From Bacillota bacterium (lineage in GTDB: Bacteria; Bacillota; Bacilli; ZCTH02-B2), in assembly GCA_017577895.1 (NCBI GenBank), contig PKQY01000017.1, forward strand, positions 1-38,544: DNA of 38,544 bases, read 5' to 3'. Below are positions 9,029-17,845 of the stretch, in pieces. Under the pieces are notes generated by a model, which saw only the letters and a program-made list of their open reading frames with translations, did no database searches and was not told where the DNA came from. The translations under genes and the position numbers were made by a program. Positions within the stretch are counted from its first letter, which is position 1; every line of letters begins with the position of its first letter.

Positions 9029-9905
9029 GCTGCTTCCCTCCCTTGAGCAGCGGAAATCCGAGCCGTTCCCGTTCTTTCAAATAGGCCAGAGCGCATTGGC
9101 GGGCCAACGTCCGTACCCGTGCGATGTACCCGGTCCGCTCCGTGACGCTGATGGCCCCCTGGGCATCCAACAGGTTGAACGTATGCGAACATTTCAGCAC
9201 CCAGTCGTAGGCCGGAAACACGAGGTTGGCTTCCAACGCCCGTTTCGCTTCCGTTTCATACATCTGAAACAAACTCATCAACATTTTGCCGTCGGCCACT
9301 TCAAACGTATACTTGGAATGTTCGTATTCCGGCTGCAAGAAAATGTCTCCGTATGTAAATCCGTCGACCCAGACGATGTCAAAAACGTTCTCCTTTTCCT
9401 GAATAAACGAAGCCAGCCGCTCCAACCCGTATGTAATCTCCACGCTGACCGGATCGGCTTCCAAACCTCCGACCTGCTGAAAATATGTAAATTGGGTGAT
9501 TTCCATGCCGTCCAGCCAAACTTCCCAACCTAAACCCGACGCGCCCAGCGTCGGCGACTCCCAGTTGTCTTCCACAAACCGGATGTCGTGCTCCAACGGC
9601 TCGATCCCCAACTGGCGAAGACTGTCCAAATACATTTCTTGAATATCGTCGGGCGACGGTTTCATGATGACTTGAAATTGGTGATGCTGATACAGCCGGT
9701 TCGGGTTTTCTCCGTACCGGCCGTCGGTCGGCCGGCGGGACGGCTCCACATACGCCACATTCCACGGCTCCGGTCCGATGGCCCGCAAAAATGTCATAGG
9801 GTTCATCGTACCCGCACCGACTTCCACGTCGTATGGCTGAGCGAGAATGCAGCCCCGTTCTCCCCAAAATTGCTGCAAACGCAACACCATTTGCTGAAAA
9901 TTCAC
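9021..9905 (-). CDS. glyQ: Glycyl-tRNA synthetase alpha subunit
   Basis: Catalytic alpha subunit (class II aminoacyl-tRNA synthetase fold), 294 residues. Recognisable blocks: LAQPYDVEVGAGTMNPMTFL, VEPSRRPTDGRYGENPNRL, RFVEDNWESPTLGASGLGWE and DGMEITQFTYFQQVGG. The start is GTG 9905, with GGGGGAA six nt upstream, matching the family N-terminus; the open frame extends 32 codons further only through the leader hairpin. Transcribed from the promoter at 10030-10058 and possibly controlled by attenuation in its leader. Confidence 0.97.
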   Translation of the reverse strand: MNFQQMVLRLQQFWGERGCILAQPYDVEVGAGTMNPMTFLRAIGPEPWNVAYVEPSRRPTDGRYGENPNRLYQHHQFQVIMKPSPDDIQEMYLDSLRQLGIEPLEHDIRFVEDNWESPTLGASGLGWEVWLDGMEITQFTYFQQVGGLEADPVSVEITYGLERLASFIQEKENVFDIVWVDGFTYGDIFLQPEYEHSKYTFEVADGKMLMSLFQMYETEAKRALEANLVFPAYDWVLKCSHTFNLLDAQGAISVTERTGYIARVRTLARQCALAYLKERERLGFPLLKGGKQHG

Positions 9906-9943
9906 GGCAGATTCCCCCGATTTTTTCAGAATCTTGTGCAACC

Positions 9944-10014
9944 AAAAGAAACACTCCCGTGCCCACCTGGGGCCAAGAGTGTTTCGGCAACGGACCCACA
10001 CCCTTCAACGGACC
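9944..10014 (-). promoter_or_regulatory. glyQS leader with terminator/antiterminator alternatives
   Basis: The leader between the promoter and glyQ (about 118 nt) holds a terminator-like hairpin: GAAACACTC (9977-9985) pairs perfectly with GAGTGTTTC (9948-9956), an inner GCCC/GGGC stem (9970-9973 with 9961-9964) extends it, and four U follow (9944-9947). Upstream, AAGGGTGT (9998-10005) can pair with ACACTCTT (9975-9982) through 8 bp with one G-U, which would block the terminator. GGTCCGTTG occurs twice (10006-10014 and 9988-9996). In other Firmicutes glyQS is controlled by a T-box riboswitch; the 14-nt T-box core is not recognisable here and there is no room for a normal stem I. Attenuation is inferred from the structure only. 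Confidence 0.55.
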
Positions 10015-10029
10015 TTTCTTTTCAAGAGG

Positions 10030-10058
10030 AATATAGCAAAAGGGGGAAGGACTGTCAA
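10030..10058 (-). promoter_or_regulatory. Sigma-A promoter of glyQS
   Basis: Minus strand: perfect TTGACA (10053-10058), 17-nt spacer, TATATT (10030-10035). The recO stop codon TGA lies inside the -35 hexamer, so glyQS transcription starts right at the end of recO. Confidence 0.88.
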
Positions 10059-10813
10059 ACGCCTTCCCACTGTCCGATTTGGTCCAAGAACTCGGCCGAT
10101 TTCAACGGCAAATCCAAGTATTCGTCGACGAACAGGCGGGTCAGACGGGCGAGCAATTCTTTTGTCTCTTCCCGAACCCGCACCTGGCCCAACCGGTGTA
10201 ACGGCACGTCCTGAAACAGCCGGAGCAGTTTCACCGCCGATGGGGACAGCGCCAGCGCCTGCTCGTCCCGCCCGCGACAGTCGAGGCACAACAGGCCGCC
10301 GTGGCGGACGCTGGCCAAAAACGGCCCCTCGGTGCGGCGGCAAAACACACATCGTTCCCATACCGGACGATACCCAGCCGCCGCCAACACTTTCAACTCC
10401 ACCATGATCTTCAACACTTGCGGGTCGGTCCCCGCTTCCAGCTGCTTCAACGCCTGCAACAAAAACGCATACAAACCGGCCGACGGGCTTTCACTGTCGG
10501 CCAGCTTGTCGACCATCTCCAAAAAGTACATGGCAATGGCTTGAAGATGCAAGTTCGTCTCCATCGCCCGGTAAAAATGGTGGATCACTTCGGCGTGCCG
10601 CAACGTTCCCATGCTGCCCGGCTGTCCGTTGTGGACGTAGACAAACAGGCCTTGCACCAGCGGTTGGGCCACGCCGGCCAGGCGGCTCTTCGGCTTGCGT
10701 GCCCCCCTGGCCACCAATGACAACTTGCCGCCGGCCGTGATGACGGTAAGAATCTTATGGGATTCGCCGTAACTGCGGACCCGCAACACCACGCCTTCGG
10801 TCTGATGCAGCAT
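10055..10813 (-). CDS. recO: DNA repair and recombination protein RecO
   Basis: RecFOR pathway mediator that anneals single strands and helps load RecA. 252 residues (B. subtilis 255). N-terminal OB-fold (MLHQTEGVVLRVRSYGESHK ...), a helical middle, and a four-Cys zinc site at 155, 158 (CVFC) and 176, 179 (CLDC). ATG 10813 is chosen over the longer frame because GAGGAGAGG lies 8 nt upstream and the N-terminus then matches the family. It follows yqzL by 66 nt, as in B. subtilis era-yqzL-recO. Confidence 0.95.
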   Translation of the reverse strand: MLHQTEGVVLRVRSYGESHKILTVITAGGKLSLVARGARKPKSRLAGVAQPLVQGLFVYVHNGQPGSMGTLRHAEVIHHFYRAMETNLHLQAIAMYFLEMVDKLADSESPSAGLYAFLLQALKQLEAGTDPQVLKIMVELKVLAAAGYRPVWERCVFCRRTEGPFLASVRHGGLLCLDCRGRDEQALALSPSAVKLLRLFQDVPLHRLGQVRVREETKELLARLTRLFVDEYLDLPLKSAEFLDQIGQWEGV

Positions 10814-10879
10814 AAAAAAATCCTCTCCTCGCTTGCATTCAGTATAATGCAAGGGGAGAGGAACGAAAAGGGCAAACGC

Positions 10880-11032
10880 TCAATGTACGGAATCGCTGGC
10901 CACATCCTCAACCGTCGAAGGGTTTGCTTCCTGCTGGCGATCCTGGGCTTGTAACCGTTCCAGATCTTTGTAAAGTAAGTACGCGTCCACGCTGCCGGTC
11001 ATTGTAAAAAACTGCCATGATAAATCCCGCAA
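10880..11032 (-). CDS. yqzL: YqzL-like small protein
   Basis: A 50-residue ORF starting with TTG (11032), with an AAAGGA-type site about 9 nt upstream, ending with TGA at 10880-10882. Its sequence begins RDLSWQFFTMTGSVDAYLL then YKDLERL, which follows the pattern W-x-x-F-x-x-TG-x-V-x-x-YLL-x-K-x-LE of B. subtilis YqzL. The position between era and recO is the same as in B. subtilis. Function is unknown in the family. A different-frame ATG ORF over the same bases shows no such match. Easily missed because of the non-ATG start and small size. Confidence 0.8.
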   Translation of the reverse strand: MRDLSWQFFTMTGSVDAYLLYKDLERLQAQDRQQEANPSTVEDVASDSVH

Positions 11033-11135
11033 TGGAACCCATCCTTTCCTTGTCAGCTCTCCATCCGGTTGGCTTTCTGTCCTTAGGTTGGCCCCATAAC
11101 GGGACGTTCATGCCATGAAGATGTTTCCGCCAGAC

Positions 11136-12038
11136 TTACCGCTCGAGTTGAAAACCAAACGACTTCAGCAACAGATCGCGGTTCCGCCAGTCTTCCTTGA
11201 CTTTCACCCACAGGTCGAGATACACCCTTGAGCCCAACAGCGCTTCGATTTCTTGCCGGGCCATCTGCCCCACCTGCTTCAACATGCGGCCGCCTTTGCC
11301 GATGAGAATGCCTTTTTGCGACTCCCTTTCGGTGTAGATGACGGCACGAATGTACACCACATCGCCGTCCCGGCGAGCCATTTCCTCGACGACGACCGCC
11401 ACCGAATGGGGGACTTCCTCCCGGGTCAAATGGAGAATTTTTTCGCGGATGAGCTCCGCCACAATAAACGACTCGGGATGGTCCGTCGTCTGCCCTTCCG
11501 GGTAGTACATGGGCCCTTCCGGCAAGTAGCGGAAAATGACCGATATCAGCGTGGAGACGTTGTTTCCTAACAACGCGGACACCGGCACCACTTCGGCAAA
11601 CGGAAATTGTTGGCGGTATTCTTCGATGCGCGGCAGCAGATCGTCGGGATGAACCTGATCGATCTTGTTCAGGACGAGAATGACCGGCGATTCGACGGTT
11701 TCCAACAGCTGGAGAATGTATTGCTCGCCCGCCCCCATGCTCTGGGTCACGTCGGTCAAGAAAAGAATCACGTCGACTTCGGACAACGTGTTGCGGACGA
11801 CTTGCATCATGTAGTCGCCCAATTTGTGCAGGGGCTTATGCACCCCCGGCGTATCGATAAAGATGATTTGTCCTTCCTCAGTGGTGTACACACCGTGGAT
11901 GCGGTTGCGGGTTGTCTGGGGCTTGTCCGACGTAATGGCGACTTTTTGGCCCAACACTTGGTTCATGAGGGTCGATTTGCCCACATTGGGCCGGCCGATT
12001 AACGCCACAAACCCGGAACGAAACGTTCCCTCGCTCAT
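11136..12038 (-). CDS. era: GTPase Era
   Basis: Ribosome-assembly GTPase that binds near the 3' end of 16S rRNA. 300 residues. G1 GRPNVGKS at 15-22, switch region with TTRNRI, G3 DTPG, G4 NKID; the C-terminal KH domain carries GILIGKGGRMLKQVG. ATG 12038 overlaps the cdd stop as ATGA, with AAAGGGGGC upstream, so it is coupled to cdd. An essential ribosome-maturation gene in most bacteria, here in the usual ybeY-dgkA-cdd-era order. Confidence 0.97.
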   Translation of the reverse strand: MSEGTFRSGFVALIGRPNVGKSTLMNQVLGQKVAITSDKPQTTRNRIHGVYTTEEGQIIFIDTPGVHKPLHKLGDYMMQVVRNTLSEVDVILFLTDVTQSMGAGEQYILQLLETVESPVILVLNKIDQVHPDDLLPRIEEYRQQFPFAEVVPVSALLGNNVSTLISVIFRYLPEGPMYYPEGQTTDHPESFIVAELIREKILHLTREEVPHSVAVVVEEMARRDGDVVYIRAVIYTERESQKGILIGKGGRMLKQVGQMARQEIEALLGSRVYLDLWVKVKEDWRNRDLLLKSFGFQLER

Positions 12039-12445
12039 GGTCTGCCCCCTTTCTTAGCATGCTGCGGCAAAAAGGGGCGGGGTAACAACTCCGATACGGT
12101 CGTCCGCCGCCACTGTCCCGCCTTGTTGGCCAAAACGACAGGGGTGGAACCGTCCAACCACTCGGCCATCACTTGCCGGCAGGCACCGCACGGCGACACC
12201 GGTTCTTCGGTGTCCGCCATGACAGCCAGCATGCGAAAACGGCGTTTCCCTTCCGCAACGGCCCGAAACAGCGCCACCCGTTCCGCGCACATGCTCAAGC
12301 CGTACGACGCGTTTTCCACATTGCAGCCGACGATGACCGACCCGTCTCCACACAACAGCGCCGCACCTACGGGAAAGCGGGAATAAGGGCAATACGCCCG
12401 TTCCATCGCTTCCCGTGCCGCCGCCAACAGCACGGCTTCATCCAT
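12035..12445 (-). CDS. cdd: Cytidine deaminase
   Basis: Zinc enzyme of pyrimidine salvage (cytidine/deoxycytidine to uridine/deoxyuridine). 136 residues, the homotetrameric short form. Active-site motifs: C53-A-E55 and P-C86-G-A-C89. ATG 12445 has GGGAGG about 11 nt upstream. It sits between dgkA and era, as in B. subtilis. Confidence 0.96.
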   Translation of the reverse strand: MDEAVLLAAAREAMERAYCPYSRFPVGAALLCGDGSVIVGCNVENASYGLSMCAERVALFRAVAEGKRRFRMLAVMADTEEPVSPCGACRQVMAEWLDGSTPVVLANKAGQWRRTTVSELLPRPFLPQHAKKGGRP

Positions 12446-12487
12446 GGGTTGGAAAACCTCCCGTATGTATGCAATCTTTAAAAACTC

Positions 12488-12865
12488 TCACGATAACAAA
12501 AACGTCATCCGTTCCCACAACGGGCCGGCAAACACCAGCACGCCGGCGACGACGGCAAAACCGGCCGCCACCAACACCGCTCCGGCCGCCACGTCTTTCG
12601 CCACTTTCGCATGGGGATGCAATTGGGCTGTCAGCAAATCCACCATATGTTCGACCACCGTGTTCATCAGCTCCGCGAATACGACAAAGGCGATGGCCAC
12701 CAAGACGATCAACGTCTGCCACGTTTCGATGCGCAGCCACCACGACGCCACAAGCACCAACACCGCGGCGCATGCGTGAATTTTCATGTTGCGTTCTGTC
12801 CGAAGGGCATACCGCAACCCGTTGAGCGCATATCCTAAGCTCTGGACAAAGTTGCGCGACTTCAT
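12488..12865 (-). CDS. dgkA: Undecaprenol/diacylglycerol kinase family protein (DgkA/UdpK)
   Basis: Small integral-membrane kinase, 125 residues with three hydrophobic helices (about 30-45, 50-65 and 90-115). The family catalytic block is seen: E65 and N68 in FAELMNTVVE, E72 and D76. In Gram-positive bacteria the preferred substrate is undecaprenol, recycling the wall-lipid carrier; the enteric homologue uses diacylglycerol. ATG 12865 has AAGGGGC 7-8 nt upstream; a GTG two codons earlier is less likely. Confidence 0.93.
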   Translation of the reverse strand: MKSRNFVQSLGYALNGLRYALRTERNMKIHACAAVLVLVASWWLRIETWQTLIVLVAIAFVVFAELMNTVVEHMVDLLTAQLHPHAKVAKDVAAGAVLVAAGFAVVAGVLVFAGPLWERMTFLLS

Positions 12866-12941
12866 GCTCACCGCCCCTTGCTTCCCACCCTTACGTCGCT
12901 ATGGACCATCTGCCGGTCTCCCGTTCACGGCATCCCGTTCC

Positions 12942-13430
12942 TCAACGGAACAAGCCGAGGGAAGCCAGCACCTGCTCCTGCCGGGAAAACATGGCCTGCT
13001 CCGCTTCCGGCGTGTCGTGGTCGTACCCCAACAAGTGCAAAAATCCGTGCACGACCAAAAAACCGAGCTCCCGCCGAAACGAATGGCCGTATTCCTCAGC
13101 CTGCGCCTGCACCCGCGGCATGGAAATCAAGATGTCGCCGAGCAACCGGGGCATGGGTTCTTGTGCACCGGCATCGTTCTCATCTTCAGCCTCCCCATCT
13201 TCCCCTTCCAACATGCTAAACGACAGCACATCGGTCGTCTTGTCCACACCCCGGTACTGGGCATTGTATTGCTGCATGGTCGCATCGTCGACGAGCACAA
13301 CCGACACTTCGCCGTCGCTCACCTGTTCCATGGCGGCCGCTTGGGCGATGACCGTCCGGATGAGGTGAAGCGTCTCTTCGTCGACGGGGATTTCCGTTTG
13401 GGCGTTTTCAATGTACACCTCGACGCTCAT
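12942..13430 (-). CDS. ybeY: Endoribonuclease YbeY (rRNA maturation)
   Basis: Metal-dependent RNase acting in 16S rRNA 3' processing and ribosome quality control. 162 residues. The zinc motif H128-x3-H132-x5-H138 (HGFLHLLGYDH) is complete. An acidic insert (EGEDGEAEDENDAG, about 75-88) precedes the active site. ATG 13430 overlaps the pgpH stop as ATGA with AAAGGAGC upstream; the longer open frame runs into pgpH. Confidence 0.96.
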   Translation of the reverse strand: MSVEVYIENAQTEIPVDEETLHLIRTVIAQAAAMEQVSDGEVSVVLVDDATMQQYNAQYRGVDKTTDVLSFSMLEGEDGEAEDENDAGAQEPMPRLLGDILISMPRVQAQAEEYGHSFRRELGFLVVHGFLHLLGYDHDTPEAEQAMFSRQEQVLASLGLFR

Positions 13431-15550
13431 GCTTTTTTGCGCTCCTTTTGCATCTCCGGGTATTCGATGCGCGGATGGAACATCCCGTTCAACCGCTCGC
13501 AAATGGCCTCCGCCACCCGTTCCAAATCCCGGAACGTCAAGTCGCATTCGTCAAACTGGCCGTCGTCCAGCCGTTCCTTGATGATTTTGCGCACCAGTTG
13601 CTCAATGCGCCCCGGATCCAACTTGGACATGGAGCGGACCGCCGCCTCCACCGAGTCGCAAATGCCGACGATGGCCGTCTCCCGCGTCTGCGCCTTCGGG
13701 CCGGGATAGCGGTAATCGGCCTCCAACACTTCGGAACCGTCTTCCTGTTGCTGCGCCTTGTGATAAAAATACTTCAGCAACGTCGTCCCGTGATGCTGTT
13801 CGGCAAAATCGCGGATCACTTTCGGGATGCCCGCCTCTTTCAACATTTTCACGCCGTCGGCGGGGTGGGCCAAAATGATGCGCTTGCTCAAGTGAGGCGA
13901 CAACTTGTCGTGGGGATTTTCCTGATTCAACTGGTTCTCCACGAAAAAGGCGGGCCGCTTCAATTTCCCGATGTCGTGATAATACGCCCCAACTTTGGCC
14001 AACAAGCCGTTGGCGCCGATGGCTTCCGCCGCAGCCTCCGCCAAATTGGCCACCATCATGCTGTGATGATACGTGCCCGGTGCTTCCGTCAACAACCGTT
14101 TGAGGAGCGGCTGATTCGGGTTGGACAGCTCAATGAGCTTGACCGCCGACAAATAGCCGAACACGGTTTCGAACATGGGCATCAAACCGAGGGTCAAGAT
14201 GGACGCCAGCGGTCCGGCCAACAAGCCGTAGACGGCGGCATGCGCCCATTCCTGGACGGTCGTGCCCGGCAGCAAAAACAACATGGCGCTGATGCTCAAC
14301 GCGTTGGCCAGGCTGGCGTACAGGCCCGCCTTGAAAATGGCCGCCCGTTGGCTCACCTGGCTCAAGACGTACAGGCTGGACACCGAACTGAAAAAGGCCG
14401 CAAAGCCGTAGCGGAAATCAAACAACTGGCCGGGGTCGGTGTTGAAAAACACCGACGCCAAGACGGCCGTAAAAAAGGCGGCAAAAAACGCCAGCCCCCT
14501 TCCCAACAACAACAAAACCAACATGGCACCCAACGGGGCGGGAGCCGCAAACCCGATATGGGGATACCCCAACACTTGGACAGCGGCAAACACTTTCAGC
14601 ACCGCCGCGTTCAACAAGAGGGCGCTCAAAAACAGGAGCAGCGGTTTGTTGTTCTTCTGCGCCGGCGACGGATATTGGCGCAAAAAACCGGCCAATGCCA
14701 ACAACAGCAATAGGAGAAAACCGACGGCGGCCAAATGGTAAATCGTCGTCTGCCGCGCATCCCGCACCAGCCCGACCATCTCCAGCCGGTCATAAACTTC
14801 CTGCGTGATCCATTGCCCTTGCTGGACCAGGAGTTCCCCCTTTTCAATCATGACCGGTTCGACTTTGTTGCGGGCTTCTTCTTTCAGCCGCCGAGTCGTT
14901 TCCGGATCGTACAACAGGTTGGGCCGGATGGCATCAACAGCCAGCTGGGTCACGAGGCGGGCCTCTTGTTCCGGCAAGTTAAAGGCGGCCACCTGTTCCT
15001 CGATTTGCTGGCGCGACTCCTGCAAATAGGCACTGCCTTCCTGCACGCCGCGGTTTAACACAAAGATGACCGCACTGCGGGCGATGGACCGGAGCGTGTT
15101 GAGCCGCTCCGGATCCGCTGTCGCCACCCATCTCAAGTCATCCTCGGACAGCCGGGACATGGTCAGTTCAGCCGCCAGCCGTTGGACTTTTTCCTGCGGA
15201 TTCAACGTGTCATCGCGGACAACGGCCGCCATGCGCGCAAACTCTTCGTCCAACCGTTGGACCTGGGTTTCAAGGACCGCATCGTCCCGCACGTACTGGG
15301 GCGGCACGTTGTCTTCTGCCCGTTTCTTGGCGGCATCGGTCGCCTTGACATCGATCATTTGTACCGGCGAACGAAGCGTTACTTGACTGATTCGGCCGAC
15401 TTGGAGATCATACGTCTGCGGAATCAAATGATTCCACAAAAGGGCCGCCAGCAGCAACAAAAAGCCCGTGTACGCCAGCATTCGGATCTCCGGTCGATAC
15501 TCCCAATTCAGTCCCCATCGCTCCAACCAAGCGTTTATGCGAAGCTTCAT
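13427..15550 (-). CDS. pgpH: 7TM-HD cyclic-di-AMP phosphodiesterase (PgpH/YqfF family)
   Basis: 707-residue membrane protein. Order: short cytosolic start and TM1 (about 25-42), an extracytoplasmic 7TMR-HDED domain to about residue 275, a 7TM core (about 280-465), and a cytosolic HD phosphohydrolase domain with YYHDIGK at 523-529, upstream YHHSMMVA and downstream AEQHHGT. PgpH of Listeria and YqfF of B. subtilis hydrolyse cyclic di-AMP, controlling osmolyte and wall homeostasis. ATG 15550 follows GGAGAGG. Coupled to ybeY by a 4-nt overlap. Confidence 0.95.
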   Translation of the reverse strand: MKLRINAWLERWGLNWEYRPEIRMLAYTGFLLLLAALLWNHLIPQTYDLQVGRISQVTLRSPVQMIDVKATDAAKKRAEDNVPPQYVRDDAVLETQVQRLDEEFARMAAVVRDDTLNPQEKVQRLAAELTMSRLSEDDLRWVATADPERLNTLRSIARSAVIFVLNRGVQEGSAYLQESRQQIEEQVAAFNLPEQEARLVTQLAVDAIRPNLLYDPETTRRLKEEARNKVEPVMIEKGELLVQQGQWITQEVYDRLEMVGLVRDARQTTIYHLAAVGFLLLLLLALAGFLRQYPSPAQKNNKPLLLFLSALLLNAAVLKVFAAVQVLGYPHIGFAAPAPLGAMLVLLLLGRGLAFFAAFFTAVLASVFFNTDPGQLFDFRYGFAAFFSSVSSLYVLSQVSQRAAIFKAGLYASLANALSISAMLFLLPGTTVQEWAHAAVYGLLAGPLASILTLGLMPMFETVFGYLSAVKLIELSNPNQPLLKRLLTEAPGTYHHSMMVANLAEAAAEAIGANGLLAKVGAYYHDIGKLKRPAFFVENQLNQENPHDKLSPHLSKRIILAHPADGVKMLKEAGIPKVIRDFAEQHHGTTLLKYFYHKAQQQEDGSEVLEADYRYPGPKAQTRETAIVGICDSVEAAVRSMSKLDPGRIEQLVRKIIKERLDDGQFDECDLTFRDLERVAEAICERLNGMFHPRIEYPEMQKERKKA

Positions 15551-15601
15551 CGAATCCTCTCCTATTGCCTCATCCTGCTCCGTTCCCGTCGGCGCCCTGG
15601 C

Positions 15602-16591
15602 CTACCGCTTCACTTCCGCATCCGTTGGTTCTTTTGCTTGATCGTATGCCGCGACGATCTTCTGGACCAAATGGTGCCGGACCACATCCTCCTGCTTCAA
15701 ATAGACGAACGCAATTTCGTCCAAATGCTTTAACACTTCTTCGGCGTCCACCAATCCCGACTTTTTCCCTTTGGGCAAGTCGATCTGCGTGACATCGCCG
15801 GTGATGACCATCTTCGAGCCGAAACCAAGCCGGGTCAAAAACATTTTCATTTGCTCTGGCGTCGTGTTTTGCGCCTCATCCAAAATGACAAAGGCGTCGT
15901 TTAAGGTGCGGCCGCGCATGTACGCCAGCGGCGCCACTTCGATGATGCCCCGGTCCATCAGCTTGCTGACCTGTTCTGCACCTAACATCTCGTACAAGGC
16001 GTCGTAAAGAGGCCGCAAATACGGATCCACCTTCTCCTGCAGATCCCCCGGCAAAAAGCCCAAGCTTTCGCCGGCTTCCACTGCGGGGCGGACAAGGACG
16101 ATCTTTTTCACGTCACCGGCTTTCAACGCCTGGACGGCCATGACGACGGCGAGAAACGTCTTGCCGGTGCCGGCCGGACCGATGGCGAAAATGATGTCCC
16201 GCTTGCGGATGGCACTCACGTACAGCCGCTGCCCCAACGTCTTTACCCGCACCGGCTTGCCACGGGCCGTCTGCCCGATCTGCTCCGCATACAAGTCCAA
16301 CAGTTCTTCCTCCAAATGCTGCTCCACCAGTTCCATGGCGTACGTGACATCCGTCTCCGACAGATGAAAGCCTTGGCGGATCAGTTTCAGCAAAATGGAA
16401 AACAGCCGTTCCAGCTTGTCCACCTGGGCCGGTGTTCCGGTAAACGTGATCTTGTCGTCCCGGGCCACAATGTGGGCCGTCGCATGTTGTTGAATGAGAC
16501 GCAAAAAGGCGTCATTCGGTCCAAACAGCTGCAATCCTTCCGCTGAACTGGACAGTTGCATCGATTTTGTCAATTGCGCGTGCACACTCAT
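15602..16591 (-). CDS. phoH: PhoH family ATPase
   Basis: 329 residues with a complete P-loop ATPase/helicase-like domain: Walker A GPAGTGKT at 138-145, VRPAVEAGESLGFLPGD, Walker B FVILDEAQNT, and ITGDVTQIDLP. The N-terminal 100 residues are the KH-like part found in this subfamily. The neighbours ybeY and pgpH suggest an RNA or ribosome role; the substrate is not known. The start ATG 16591 has only a weak site (ACGGAAAAAG); yqfD ends 20 nt upstream. Confidence 0.94.
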   Translation of the reverse strand: MSVHAQLTKSMQLSSSAEGLQLFGPNDAFLRLIQQHATAHIVARDDKITFTGTPAQVDKLERLFSILLKLIRQGFHLSETDVTYAMELVEQHLEEELLDLYAEQIGQTARGKPVRVKTLGQRLYVSAIRKRDIIFAIGPAGTGKTFLAVVMAVQALKAGDVKKIVLVRPAVEAGESLGFLPGDLQEKVDPYLRPLYDALYEMLGAEQVSKLMDRGIIEVAPLAYMRGRTLNDAFVILDEAQNTTPEQMKMFLTRLGFGSKMVITGDVTQIDLPKGKKSGLVDAEEVLKHLDEIAFVYLKQEDVVRHHLVQKIVAAYDQAKEPTDAEVKR

Positions 16592-16611
16592 CTTTTTCCG
16601 TCGATTTCCCC

Positions 16612-17829
16612 TTACGCCGATTCCTGCGGCGGTGTTGGCCGCGGTTGTTCTTCCGGAATGATCGGCAATTCCTTCGTAATTTCTTCCAACACTTCGTAGT
16701 ACAATTTCACTTTCAATGTACCACTGACCACCGTTTCATGCAAAACTTTTTCCATGATAATTTCCGCATGATCGTCCAGTTGGCGCAACAAGTCGTCCCG
16801 CGCCCGCTCTTTCGCCAGCGCCAAAGCCTCTTGCCGCGTCAAGCCCCGCTGTTCGACCACCGTTTTGTAATAGGTCCTCTCAAGCATCCCGATGGGCAGC
16901 GTCCACGGCCCAACTTGCCAACGCCGCACGACTTCGTCCACTTTGTATGGCTGAAAAGGGGGAGCAGCCGGGCCGAAGGAGACGAGGCGGTTGCCGATGA
17001 GCAGCGAACGTTTTTGAAAACGTTCCCCGCTGAGCCGATATTGGCGCTGCACGAGGGGTACTGATGCCGACACTTCATACCAGACGAGGCCGTGAACGGT
17101 GCCTTTGGCGCTGACGGTCCGCCGGTTTTCCTCGTTGCCCATATACCCGGCGATGAGCACCTCGCCTTTTTTCACCCGTTGATTGCGCGTCACCCGGGCC
17201 GTCCCTTGCTCGACAAAAATGTCCTTAACAATGGCGCTTTTGGCCGCCACCAAATGTCGAGGGTTGGACAGCGGCGCCGGCTCCGGGCGCTTTCCTTCGA
17301 CGACGCGAATGACGACTTTCGTCCCCTTCTGCTCCACACCGACCCAAGTGAGGCCGGGAAAACGGCTGAGCAACTCCGCCTGCAACACGTCGCGGGACGG
17401 CAACCGGTGACGAAAAACCCCTTCTTTCACCCCCAATTGAGCCACGGCGTTCAGCAGTTCGTCTGTCGGAATTTGCTCGTTGCCGACCACGTCCACGGCC
17501 CAGACGATTTGAAACACGAGGGACAGCAGGACGATGAAACCGAAGGCCCCGGCCCAGAACGATTTCCGTTGTTGGGCCCGCCACAAATAAAACGGCAGTC
17601 CCCGCTTGTCCACAATTTGGATGCGCATCGCGTGCCGTTTCAATTTCTTGACGATGCGGCGGTAATCGCGCAAAGACAAACAAAAAGTGACGGTCCCGGT
17701 GTCCGGCAGTTCCACGACATCCCAGACCTCGACATTTTCTTCGAGCAACAAGTTCAGCAATGCCTGCCGCTCCCCGCGACGAATGCAACAGACGACGTAT
17801 CCGAAGAGCCAGTGCCAACAGGAAACCAC
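16612..17829 (-). CDS. yqfD: Sporulation protein YqfD
   Basis: 405-residue membrane-anchored protein (B. subtilis 398). An N-terminal domain of about 90 residues precedes a transmembrane segment at about 92-112 (WAGAFGFIVLLSLVFQIVWA); the long C-terminal part is extracytoplasmic. Distantly related to stage IV protein SpoIVA-associated YqfD families; expressed in the mother cell under sigma-E in B. subtilis. Starts at GTG 17829 with AAAGGGGGC 7 nt upstream, directly after yqfC. Cys4, Cys14 and Cys15 lie near the N-terminus; their role is unknown. Confidence 0.92.
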   Translation of the reverse strand: MVSCWHWLFGYVVCCIRRGERQALLNLLLEENVEVWDVVELPDTGTVTFCLSLRDYRRIVKKLKRHAMRIQIVDKRGLPFYLWRAQQRKSFWAGAFGFIVLLSLVFQIVWAVDVVGNEQIPTDELLNAVAQLGVKEGVFRHRLPSRDVLQAELLSRFPGLTWVGVEQKGTKVVIRVVEGKRPEPAPLSNPRHLVAAKSAIVKDIFVEQGTARVTRNQRVKKGEVLIAGYMGNEENRRTVSAKGTVHGLVWYEVSASVPLVQRQYRLSGERFQKRSLLIGNRLVSFGPAAPPFQPYKVDEVVRRWQVGPWTLPIGMLERTYYKTVVEQRGLTRQEALALAKERARDDLLRQLDDHAEIIMEKVLHETVVSGTLKVKLYYEVLEEITKELPIIPEEQPRPTPPQESA

Positions 17830-17845
17830 AGCTACAGCCCCCTTT

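Noticed and set aside
9905..10023. Canonical T-box riboswitch before glyQ
   Set aside because: The core AGGGTGGNACCGCG is not present and the space for stem I is too short; kept only as a non-canonical attenuator.
10908..11111. 67-codon ATG ORF between era and recO
   Set aside because: The overlapping TTG-start frame matches YqzL while this one resembles nothing.
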